A stretch of 64,000 nt of DNA, taken from Variovorax paradoxus (GTDB lineage: Bacteria > Pseudomonadota > Gammaproteobacteria > Burkholderiales > Burkholderiaceae_C). Where the stretch lies: the NCBI GenBank assembly GCA_016806145.1, contig CP063166.1:3410001-3474000 (forward strand), written 5' to 3'. The first letter of the stretch is position 1, and every line of letters starts with the position of its first letter. Position numbers and translations under genes: made by a program. Shown piece after piece: positions 32,344-39,433 of the stretch. The notes beneath the pieces are model-generated. The model saw only the letters and a list, made by a program, of their open reading frames with translations, was not told the DNA's origin and ran no database searches.

Positions 32344-33254
32344 CGCCCGCCGCCCACGCCCGAGCAGGCCACGAGGAAGTCGAGCACCGCGCGCACCCGC
32401 GCCGGCAGGGTGCCGGCCTTGCCGATGTAGACCGCGTGGATCGGCTCCACCTCGTTCGGGTTGAATTCCTCGAGCAGCGGCACGAGCCGGCCGGCGTCGA
32501 TGTCGTGCTGCGTGTGATAGAGCGACAGCCGCGTGATGCCCGCGCCCGCGATCGCGAGGTGGCGCAGGGTCTCGCCATCGCCCGCGCGCACCGGGCCGGC
32601 CACCGGCAGCAGGATCGTCCGGCCGTCGATGCGGAACGGCCAGTCGGGCGCGCTGCGCCGGTAGGTCCAGCCCAGGCGGCTGTGCGCCTCGAGTTCCTGC
32701 GGCGTGCGCGGCGTGCCGTACTTCGCGAGGTAGGACGGGGCAGCCAGGAGGGTCTGGCTGGTGTCGCCGATGCGCCGCGCCACCAGGTCGGAGGCAGGCA
32801 GCTGGCCCCAGCGGATCGCGATGTCGGCGCGCTCGTCCATCAGGTCGACGATGCGGTCGGTCAGCGCGATGTCGAGCGTGATCTGCGGATGCTGCTCGAT
32901 CAGCCTGGGCACCAGCGGCACCAGCATGTGGTGGCCGAAGGACACGCTGGCGTTGATGCTGACCCGCCCGCGCGGCGCGGCACCGGCGGCCGCGCAGCGC
33001 TCGGCCTCGTCCATGTCGGCCAGCACGCGGTGGCTGCGCTCGTAGAAATGCAGGCCCTCGGGCGTGAGCTGCAGCTTGCGCGTGGAACGGTGTACGAGCT
33101 GGATGCCCAGCCGCGCCTCGAGCCGCGCCACCAGCTTGCTGACGGCCGAGGGCGTCATGCCCAGCAGCCGCGCGGCGGCCGAGAAGCCGCCCGCGTCGAC
33201 CACCTGCACGAAGGCCTCCATCTCGCCCGAACGGTTGACATCGATGCGCGGCAT
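32292..33254 (-). CDS. LysR-family regulator
   Basis: A 320-residue regulator with HTH MEAFVQVVDAGGFSAAARLLGMTPSAVSKLVARLEARLGIQLVHRSTRKLQLTPEG and an effector domain (VSINASVSFGHHMLVPLVPRLIEQHPQITLDIALTD), the CrgA/DmlR-like type. The start ATG 33254 is the first one; an internal ATG before EAFVQ is possible. It is divergent from an MFS gene, with two inverted repeats in the 103-base gap. Its coding end runs 52 bases into the hydratase gene on the other strand. Confidence 0.9.
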   Translation of the reverse strand: MPRIDVNRSGEMEAFVQVVDAGGFSAAARLLGMTPSAVSKLVARLEARLGIQLVHRSTRKLQLTPEGLHFYERSHRVLADMDEAERCAAAGAAPRGRVSINASVSFGHHMLVPLVPRLIEQHPQITLDIALTDRIVDLMDERADIAIRWGQLPASDLVARRIGDTSQTLLAAPSYLAKYGTPRTPQELEAHSRLGWTYRRSAPDWPFRIDGRTILLPVAGPVRAGDGETLRHLAIAGAGITRLSLYHTQHDIDAGRLVPLLEEFNPNEVEPIHAVYIGKAGTLPARVRAVLDFLVACSGVGGGRYTRSRTAPMPGKSAVT

Positions 33255-33276
33255 GGCGTGTTCTCCGGTGGAATCG

Positions 33277-33327
33277 ACTTGTGAGTTGAATTCACAAGTG
33301 CGTTGACCGGCGGCATTCTAGTCAACG
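33277..33327. promoter_or_regulatory. Two adjacent dyads in the LysR/MFS divergent region
   Basis: ACTTGTGA (33277-33284) and TCACAAGT (33292-33299) form a perfect 8+7+8 dyad. CGTTGAC (33301-33307) and GTCAACG (33321-33327) form a second, 7+13+7. The first has the T-N11-A shape of LysR sites. The second may include the -35 of the MFS promoter (TTGACC). Together they fit recognition and activation sites of the adjacent LysR protein. Confidence 0.5.
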
Positions 33328-33357
33328 AGCGGCTTCGTCCGCACAGTACAGGGCATC

Positions 33358-34548
33358 ATGCCCATCGCTCTACTCGCCCTCACCGCCGGTGCCTTCGGAA
33401 TAGGCACCACCGAATTCGTCATCATGGGCCTGCTGATGCAGGTCTCGACCGACCTCCGGGTCTCGATCACGGCCGCCGGCCTGCTGATCTCGGGCTATGC
33501 GCTCGGGGTCGCGGTCGGCGCGCCGCTGCTCACCATCGCCACCCGCCGGCTGCCGCGCAAGACCGTGCTGCTGGCGCTGATGGCGATCTTCACGCTCGGC
33601 AACATCGCCTGCGCGCTGGCGCCCAACTACGAGCTGCTGATGGGGGCGCGCGTCATCACCTCGCTCGCGCACGGCACCTTCTTCGGCGTCGGCTCGGTGG
33701 TGGCCACCGGCCTGGTGGCGCCCGAACGCCGCGCCTCGGCCATCGCCATCATGTTCACCGGCCTGACCGCCGCCACCCTGCTGGGCGTGCCCTTCGGCGC
33801 CTGGCTCGGCCTGCACTTCGGCTGGCGCGCGGCCTTCTGGGCCGTGGCGCTGATCGGCGTGGTGGCGCTCGCGGTGCTGGCCGTGTTCGTGCCGCGCGTC
33901 GAGGGCGAAGCCAGGCCCGCGCCGCTGCGCGAGGAGATCGCCGTGCTGGCCCGGCCCCAGGTGCTGCTGGGCCTGGCGATGACGGTGCTCGGCTTCGCCG
34001 GCGTGTTCGCCGTCTTCACCTACATCCAGCCGCTGCTGACCCAGGTCACGGGCCTGTCGGAATCGGCCGTGTCGCCGATCCTGCTGGTGTTCGGCGGCGG
34101 CCTGGCCGTGGGCAACATCCTCGGCGGCCGGCTGGCCGACCGCGCCGTGATGCCCGCGGTGCTCGGCACGCTGGCCGTGCTCGCGGTGGTGCTCGGCACC
34201 ATGCAGTTCGCGATCGGCACGCCGATCGCGGCCGTGGTCTTCGTCGGGCTGCTCGGCGTGGCCTCTTTCGCCACGGTGGCGCCGATGCAGCTGCGCGTGC
34301 TCGAGAAGGCCTCGGGCGCCGGCCAGAACCTGGCCTCGAGCCTCAACATCGCGGCCTTCAACCTCGGCAATGCGCTCGGCGCCTGGGCCGGCGGCGTGGT
34401 GATCGACCATGGCCCGGGCCTGCGCGCGCTGGGCTGGGCCGCCGCGCTGCTCACCGTGGCCGGCCTCGCGATCGCGCTGTGGAGCCGCGCGCTCGACCGC
34501 CGCGGCGACCGCACCCTGCCGGGCGATTGCGCCTCGATGCGCGCCTGA
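33358..34548 (+). CDS. MFS exporter, DHA1 (AraJ/chloramphenicol-type) family
   Basis: A 396-residue 12-helix exporter. The N-terminus MPIALLALTAGAFGIGTTEFVIMGLLMQVSTDL is the hallmark of the sugar-efflux/AraJ/CmlA-like group. ISGYALGVAVGAPLLTIATRRLPRKTVLL (motif A) and ARVITSLAHGTFFGVGSVVATGLV follow. The Shine-Dalgarno is weak (AGGG). It leads an apparent two-gene unit with an aldo/keto reductase, 33 bases on, under divergent LysR control. Confidence 0.9.
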   Translation: MPIALLALTAGAFGIGTTEFVIMGLLMQVSTDLRVSITAAGLLISGYALGVAVGAPLLTIATRRLPRKTVLLALMAIFTLGNIACALAPNYELLMGARVITSLAHGTFFGVGSVVATGLVAPERRASAIAIMFTGLTAATLLGVPFGAWLGLHFGWRAAFWAVALIGVVALAVLAVFVPRVEGEARPAPLREEIAVLARPQVLLGLAMTVLGFAGVFAVFTYIQPLLTQVTGLSESAVSPILLVFGGGLAVGNILGGRLADRAVMPAVLGTLAVLAVVLGTMQFAIGTPIAAVVFVGLLGVASFATVAPMQLRVLEKASGAGQNLASSLNIAAFNLGNALGAWAGGVVIDHGPGLRALGWAAALLTVAGLAIALWSRALDRRGDRTLPGDCASMRA

Positions 34549-34581
34549 TCCATCGCTCATTCAAACAAAGGAGAAGTTCTC

Positions 34582-35640
34582 ATGGAACAACGCTTTCTCG
34601 GCCGCTCGGGCTTCAAGGTGCCCGCCCTCGGTTTCGGCGCCGGCACCTTCGGCGGGCAAGGCCCGCTGTTCAGCGCCTGGGGCAACACCGGTACCGACGG
34701 CGCGCGCCGCATCGTCGATATCGCGCTCGATGCCGGCGTGAACCTGTTCGACACCGCCGACGTCTATTCGGACGGCGCCTCCGAGACCATCCTCGGCGCC
34801 GCGCTCAAGGGCCGGCGCGACAAGGCCATCGTCTCGACCAAGCTCTCGCTGCGCGCGGGCGACGGACCGAACCAGGTCGGCGCCTCGCGCCACCACCTGG
34901 TGGGCGCGACCGAGGCCGCGCTCAAGCGGCTGGGCACCGACTACATCGACATCCTGCAGCTGCATGCCTTCGACGCGATGACGCCGGTCGAGCAGGTGCT
35001 GGGCACGCTCGACGCCCTCGTGAAGTCGGGCAAGGTGCGCTACATCGGCATGTCGAACTTCTCGGGCTGGCAGCTGATGAAGTCGCTCGCGGCCTCCGAC
35101 CGGCTCGGCCTCGAGCGCTACGTGGCGAACCAGACCTATTACTCGCTGGTCGGACGCGACTACGAGTTCGAGCTGATGCCGCTGGGCCTGGACCAGGGCG
35201 TGGGCGCGATCGTCTGGAGCCCGCTGGGCTGGGGCCGCCTCACGGGCAAGATCCGGCGCGGCCAGCCGCTGCCCGCGGGCAGCCGGCTGCACGAGACCGC
35301 CGGCTTCGCGCCGCCGGCGGACGACGAACGCCTCTACCGCGTCGTCGATGCGATGGACATCGTGGCCGAGGAGACCGGCAAGACCCATGCGCAGATCGCG
35401 CTCAACTGGCTGCTGCAGCGGCCCACGGTGGCCAGCGTGCTGATCGGCGCGCGCGACGAGGCGCAGCTCACGCAGAACCTCGGTGCGCTCGGCTGGCAAC
35501 TGAGCGACGCGCAGATGGCGCGGCTCGATGCGGCCAGCGCGATCGCGCCGCCCTACCCCTACTACCCGTACTGGAACGGGCAGTTCGCGGAGCGCAGCCC
35601 GGTGGCGGTGCCGGTCAGCGCGCCGGCAACGGCCGCTTGA
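34582..35640 (+). CDS. Aldo/keto reductase
   Basis: A 352-residue NADPH-dependent TIM-barrel reductase. The tetrad region is visible: NLFDTADVYSDGASETILGAAL (Asp, Tyr), KAIVSTKLSLRAG (Lys) and YIDILQLHAFDAMTPVEQ (His). SNFSGWQLMKSL and the cofactor region VASVLIGARDEAQLTQNLGALGW follow. AAAGGAGAA lies just before ATG 34582, a strong site. The proline/tyrosine-rich C-terminus is slightly longer than average. The last 26 bases overlap the convergent dioxygenase gene. Confidence 0.93.
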   Translation: MEQRFLGRSGFKVPALGFGAGTFGGQGPLFSAWGNTGTDGARRIVDIALDAGVNLFDTADVYSDGASETILGAALKGRRDKAIVSTKLSLRAGDGPNQVGASRHHLVGATEAALKRLGTDYIDILQLHAFDAMTPVEQVLGTLDALVKSGKVRYIGMSNFSGWQLMKSLAASDRLGLERYVANQTYYSLVGRDYEFELMPLGLDQGVGAIVWSPLGWGRLTGKIRRGQPLPAGSRLHETAGFAPPADDERLYRVVDAMDIVAEETGKTHAQIALNWLLQRPTVASVLIGARDEAQLTQNLGALGWQLSDAQMARLDAASAIAPPYPYYPYWNGQFAERSPVAVPVSAPATAA

Positions 35641-36520
35641 CTTCGCCAGCCGACACGAAGCGGCGCGCGCGCATCCACTTGGTCACGACCCACTTCTCGC
35701 CGCGCGTCACGGGCGCGCTCGCATGCAGCGATCGCGCATCGACGCGGCCCTCGTCGTCGCCGTATTCGAAGTAGCAGGCATTGCCGCGCACCGGCGACAT
35801 CGCCAGGCCCAGCTGCGGAAAGACGGTCTGGCCGCCCTCTGGCACGTCGTTGAGGTAGGTCACCAGCGTGCTCACGCGCTGGCCGCTGCGTGCGATCGAC
35901 TCGCGATTGGCCGCGTTGCCCGGCACCAGGTAGTCGTGGTGGGGCTCGCTGCCCGCGCCCTCGGGGTAGTGCAGCAGCTGCAGGCCCTCGCCGTTCTCCA
36001 GCGGCAGGTTCATCAGCGCCGACAGCCGCCGGTCGAGGCGGGCCACGAGCTCGTTCTCGGCCAGGCGAAAGAACATGCCCCAGCTCGCGCGCCGGTCGCT
36101 GACCACGTCGCGCCCGCTCATCGGATCGACCAGGGTGGAAGGCGCGAGACGCGGACGCGCCATCTCGATCAGCGCCCGGCATTCCTCGGCATCCATCACG
36201 TTGCCCAGCGAGGCATGGACCGGGTCCTCGCCGCGCGCATGCACGACGATCTCGCGGTCGATGGCCTGGATCCGCGTGCCCGCTGCGAGCCGCATCGCGG
36301 GCTTGTCGGCGGGCGCGTCCGGCAGCTCGACGGCATCGGCCGGCATCGGCGCTCCACGCTGCCGCGCATCCACATGGGCCGCGACGATGGCCTGCGCGGC
36401 GCGTTCGTTCATGCCCTTGCCGCGCATCGTGGCGACCAGCGCCTGCGGCAGCTGGCCGGCATCGAGCATGCCCTGGAGCCAGTGCCCCAGCTCGGGGGAG
36501 AAGCGCACGACGGTGCTCAT
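35615..36520 (-). CDS. 2-oxoglutarate/Fe(II) dioxygenase, prolyl 4-hydroxylase-like
   Basis: A 301-residue protein. The N-terminal 95 residues look like a helical substrate or adaptor region (LPQALVATMRGKGMNERAAQAIVAAHV). The P4H catalytic domain (about 100-290) keeps the metal triad H194-x-D196 and H266, the 2-oxoglutarate lysine K276 in GEKWVVTKWM, and SDRRASWGMFF and NDVPEGGQTVFPQLG. Family members hydroxylate prolines in proteins or peptides. The start ATG 36520 is 13 bases after the stop of a lipoprotein gene, making it the last gene of the operon with two paralogous lipoproteins and a di-haem peroxidase. Confidence 0.9.
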   Translation of the reverse strand: MSTVVRFSPELGHWLQGMLDAGQLPQALVATMRGKGMNERAAQAIVAAHVDARQRGAPMPADAVELPDAPADKPAMRLAAGTRIQAIDREIVVHARGEDPVHASLGNVMDAEECRALIEMARPRLAPSTLVDPMSGRDVVSDRRASWGMFFRLAENELVARLDRRLSALMNLPLENGEGLQLLHYPEGAGSEPHHDYLVPGNAANRESIARSGQRVSTLVTYLNDVPEGGQTVFPQLGLAMSPVRGNACYFEYGDDEGRVDARSLHASAPVTRGEKWVVTKWMRARRFVSAGEVKRPLPAR

Positions 36521-36533
36521 GGCCGGCCGCCGC

Positions 36534-37187
36534 TCAGACGGGACCCAGGTGCGGCACCCAGCCCTTGTCGCCGCGCGTGAAGCCCTGGCGCAGCTGCAGC
36601 GGGCCGTTGGCGCCATTCATGATGCGCGCGACCATCGGGAACACGCGCTGCGCGTCGGGGTCCTGCATCCACGGCGCCGGCTCGATGCGGTAGGTGTAGC
36701 TCACCACGGCCATCGGATGGCTGGCGTCGGTGCCGGCCAGCTTCACGTCGACGATCTTCTCGCGCTGCAGGTGCGCCACGCAGAAGTCGTTGGCATGTTC
36801 GGCATCGCGGGTCGCGTGCGAATGCGGCTTGTAGAACTTGCGGCCCTCGTCGGTCAGCTCGAAGCGCTTGACCGCGCCGTCGGGGTTCTCGGCGCTCTTG
36901 GGCGCCGCGACGATGGTGCTGCGCACCAGGCCCAGCTTCTCCATCACCGGGAACTGCACCGCGTGGCGCGCGCCGGAGCCGGCCTCGGCTTCGGTCAGGT
37001 CGATCGGCCAGTCGAACATCGCGAGGCAGATGTCGCCGCGCTCGGCCAGGTAGGCATCGAGCGGGGCCGCGAGGTTCTCGGCGGTGGGGGCGCTGGCGTC
37101 GGGGCCGGCGCTGCAGGCGGCGAGCGCGCAGAGCGCGGCCATCGCGGTGAGGGTCGTCAGGGTCTGGAGCGAGGAACGGAGAGTCAT
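36534..37187 (-). CDS. Lipoprotein of unknown family, paralog of the next gene
   Basis: A 217-residue lipoprotein with signal MTLRSSLQTLTTLTAMAALCALAAC (lipobox LAAC, Cys about 25). The mature part has DAYLAERGDICLAMFDWPIDL, MEKLGLVRSTIV, FELTDEGRKFYKPH, DFCVAHLQREKIVDV and VSYTYRIEPAPWMQD. The same order of motifs occurs in the 210-residue gene directly upstream (DYLAQRGHVCLAKYDWPIKV, LEKLGFVTGK, YALTDAGREHYL, DLCAATLSLDRLV), so these are tandem duplicates with two conserved cysteines each. I do not recognise a function; both likely reside at the inner leaflet of the outer membrane or in the periplasm. Confidence 0.8.
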   Translation of the reverse strand: MTLRSSLQTLTTLTAMAALCALAACSAGPDASAPTAENLAAPLDAYLAERGDICLAMFDWPIDLTEAEAGSGARHAVQFPVMEKLGLVRSTIVAAPKSAENPDGAVKRFELTDEGRKFYKPHSHATRDAEHANDFCVAHLQREKIVDVKLAGTDASHPMAVVSYTYRIEPAPWMQDPDAQRVFPMVARIMNGANGPLQLRQGFTRGDKGWVPHLGPV

Positions 37188-37225
37188 GGGGTTCTGGTGG
37201 AGGTATCGGATAGCCAAGGCGGGGC

Positions 37226-37858
37226 TCAGTGCAGGTCGAGTTCGTCCGCGACCCAGCCGCGCCGCGTGAGGTGGACGCCGAGGCGCATCTGCATCGTTCC
37301 CTCGCGCTGGATCGCGCGCGCGAGCAGCGGAAAGGCCTGCTGCACCTCGGGCGCGGTGGCCCAGGGATCGAGCGCGATGCGGTAGGTGAAGAGCAGCGAA
37401 GTCGTGGTGCGGTCTTCGCGGGTCTGCGGCGGGTCCCAGCCGACCAGGCGATCGAGGCTCAGGGTGGCCGCGCAGAGATCGGCCGGGTGCACGACGGTCT
37501 GCGTGGTGGTGCGCACCACCACGGGCAGCTGCAGGTAGTGCTCGCGCCCGGCGTCGGTCAGCGCGTATTCGCGCGCGGCCGCGACGTCCTTGCCGGTCAC
37601 GAAGCCCAGCTTCTCGAGCAGCGGCATCTGCTGTGCGTCGGGCGCGTTCGATCCGGTCGCGACCTTGATCGGCCAGTCGTACTTGGCCAGGCACACATGC
37701 CCGCGCTGCGCGAGGTAGTCGTTGGCGGTCGCGGTGAAGTTGTCGCGGTTCGGAAAGCGCGCCTCTTCGTTGCCGCAGGCGCTCAGCACGACCATCGGCA
37801 ACGCGAGGCACGCGGCGATGCCGAAGCGCCGCCAGGGGCTGGAGCGCGTGACCGTCAT
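37226..37858 (-). CDS. Lipoprotein of unknown family, paralog of the previous gene
   Basis: A 210-residue lipoprotein. The signal MTVTRSSPWRRFGIAACLALPMV leads to VLSAC (Cys about 28). The mature domain shares its motif order with the 36534-37187 product, including a CLAxxDWPI block and a second Cys in DLCAATLSL. ATG 37858 overlaps the stop of the peroxidase gene as ATGA, so synthesis is coupled to the peroxidase. 38 bases separate it from its paralog. The pairing suggests two non-identical subunits or partners of the peroxidase, which is inferred. Confidence 0.8.
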   Translation of the reverse strand: MTVTRSSPWRRFGIAACLALPMVVLSACGNEEARFPNRDNFTATANDYLAQRGHVCLAKYDWPIKVATGSNAPDAQQMPLLEKLGFVTGKDVAAAREYALTDAGREHYLQLPVVVRTTTQTVVHPADLCAATLSLDRLVGWDPPQTREDRTTTSLLFTYRIALDPWATAPEVQQAFPLLARAIQREGTMQMRLGVHLTRRGWVADELDLH

Positions 37859-39270
37859 TTCGTGCACCGGCCGGAAGCCGCCGGCGTGGCGGACGGCTGG
37901 TAGCCGTCGCTCAGCGTGCCGAGGAAACAGGTCAGGTCGGCGATCTGCTGCGCCGTCATGGCCGGTGCCGAGCCCGGCGCGCGCGGCTTCGTGCCGCTGG
38001 CCAGCGTCTTCTCGCCACCCTCGCCCGTGCCCAGCGGCACTTCCTCGTCGACGTTGCCCTGTTGCGCGCGCGGCAGGTCGTTGTACTTGCGCACCGTCGC
38101 GCCCGGCACGGCCGTGGGCTGCAGCGCCCAGGCCGGATTCGCCCGCGGCGCGCCGCTGCCGTCCTTGTCGGCCGGATACCAGTATTCGGGATGGGTGTCG
38201 CGCGTGTTGTAGAAGTTGAGCACCTGCTCCATCGAATGGAACACGCCGTTGTGGAAGAAGCTGCCGCGCGTCGCCACGTTGCGCAGCACCGGCACCTTGA
38301 ACATGCCGCAGTACGGGTTCGCCGTGTCCGGCGTGGCGGGCATGTGGTCGGTGCGGAAGGGCCCGCACAGGCCCATGTCGAAGTACTTCGGATCGTCGTT
38401 GGCCGGGATCGGATCGGGATTGTTCGGGATCGAGCGGTCGTTGCGCGGCGCGGCCAGCGCCTGGTAGGTGAAGTCGGTCATCAATCCGGTGTTGCCGTTG
38501 AAGTTGGCGCCCGTGTAGTGGCAGCCCGAGCAGTTGGCGATGCCGCTGCTGTGGAACAGCACCTCGCCGCGCCGCTCGGCGGGCGTCAGCGCGCCGCCGA
38601 TCTTGTTGAAGACATAGAGGTCGTACTTGCTGCTGTACGGATGGAAGCTCAGGTCCTCGGTCTCGAGGGCCTGGATCGCCTTGCCGAGGTCGTCGAAGGC
38701 CACGTCGGTGTCGTCGAACACCTTGGCGCCGAAGGCCTGCTTGAACAGCGCCGCATAGCTGCCCTCGCGCACCGCCTTCACCACCGCCTCCTTCGAGGCG
38801 GCATTCATCTCGACCGGGTTGAGCAGCGGCAGCGCGGCCTGCGCCGCCATCGTGGCCGCGCGGCCGTCCCACATGAAGCCGCCGCCCGGCGACTCGGAGG
38901 TCACGCCGTCGGGATTCGGTGCGTTGTCGTCATAGGCCGGCGTCGATTCGCGGTAGCGCAGCGAAGGCACGGCGCGCGCGCCGGTCTGCGCGATGTCGGA
39001 ACCGAGCTGCACCGAGATGCTGTTCGGCGGGCCGTAGGCGTACTGCGGGTCGTGGCAGCTCGCGCACGACATGTTGCCGCCGCCCGAGAGCCGCTTGTCG
39101 AAGAAGGCCAGTTGGCCGATCTGGGCCGGCAGGCTCAGCACCGGCGTGCGCGCGGCGGCGGCAGCTTTGGCCGTCGCCGGGTCGCTACTGTTGCAGGCCA
39201 CCAGGGCCCACAACGCGGCCGCGAGCACCATGCCGAGCGCGACCGTCTTTTCCATTGCCAAGTTCATCAT
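37855..39270 (-). CDS. Di-haem cytochrome c peroxidase, MauG/CcpA superfamily, lipid-anchored
   Basis: A 471-residue periplasmic protein with two CxxCH haem sites, C69-ASC-H73 and C247-SGC-H251. The family landmarks are IGQLAFFDKRLSGGGNMSCASCHDP, GGGFMWDGRAATMAAQAALPLLNPVEMN, FHSSGIANCSGCHYTGANFNGN, VPVLRNVATRGSFFHNGVFHSMEQVLNFYN and LTCFLGTLSD. The N-terminal hydrophobic run ends LVAC (Cys 26), a lipobox. It resembles the MauG-like peroxidases that carry out protein oxidation as well as those that reduce H2O2. Three possible ATGs lie at 39270, 39267 and 39255; the longest is given. It starts the operon with two lipoproteins and a hydroxylase. Confidence 0.9.
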   Translation of the reverse strand: MMNLAMEKTVALGMVLAAALWALVACNSSDPATAKAAAAARTPVLSLPAQIGQLAFFDKRLSGGGNMSCASCHDPQYAYGPPNSISVQLGSDIAQTGARAVPSLRYRESTPAYDDNAPNPDGVTSESPGGGFMWDGRAATMAAQAALPLLNPVEMNAASKEAVVKAVREGSYAALFKQAFGAKVFDDTDVAFDDLGKAIQALETEDLSFHPYSSKYDLYVFNKIGGALTPAERRGEVLFHSSGIANCSGCHYTGANFNGNTGLMTDFTYQALAAPRNDRSIPNNPDPIPANDDPKYFDMGLCGPFRTDHMPATPDTANPYCGMFKVPVLRNVATRGSFFHNGVFHSMEQVLNFYNTRDTHPEYWYPADKDGSGAPRANPAWALQPTAVPGATVRKYNDLPRAQQGNVDEEVPLGTGEGGEKTLASGTKPRAPGSAPAMTAQQIADLTCFLGTLSDGYQPSATPAASGRCTK

Positions 39271-39377
39271 TCAACGTTGCATCCCGCGAAGACGGCCGCG
39301 CCACCTTGCGGGATTTCGGAAACCTGAAACGCCGGATTCCAGGCGGTCCGCAACGGATCCCGTCTGGAATGGCATGA

Positions 39378-39423
39378 GGGGAAAGATCCGCGGAGCGAAG
39401 CGATGCGCCTCGCCCCGCGGATC
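39378..39423 (-). terminator. Intrinsic terminator of the phosphoesterase gene
   Basis: GATCCGCGG (39385-39393) and CCGCGGATC (39415-39423) form a perfect 9-base GC-rich stem around a structured loop. Read on the minus strand it is followed by TTTCCCC. It begins 11 bases beyond the stop codon of the phosphoesterase and precedes the peroxidase operon. Confidence 0.55.
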
Positions 39424-39433
39424 GTCCTTCGGG

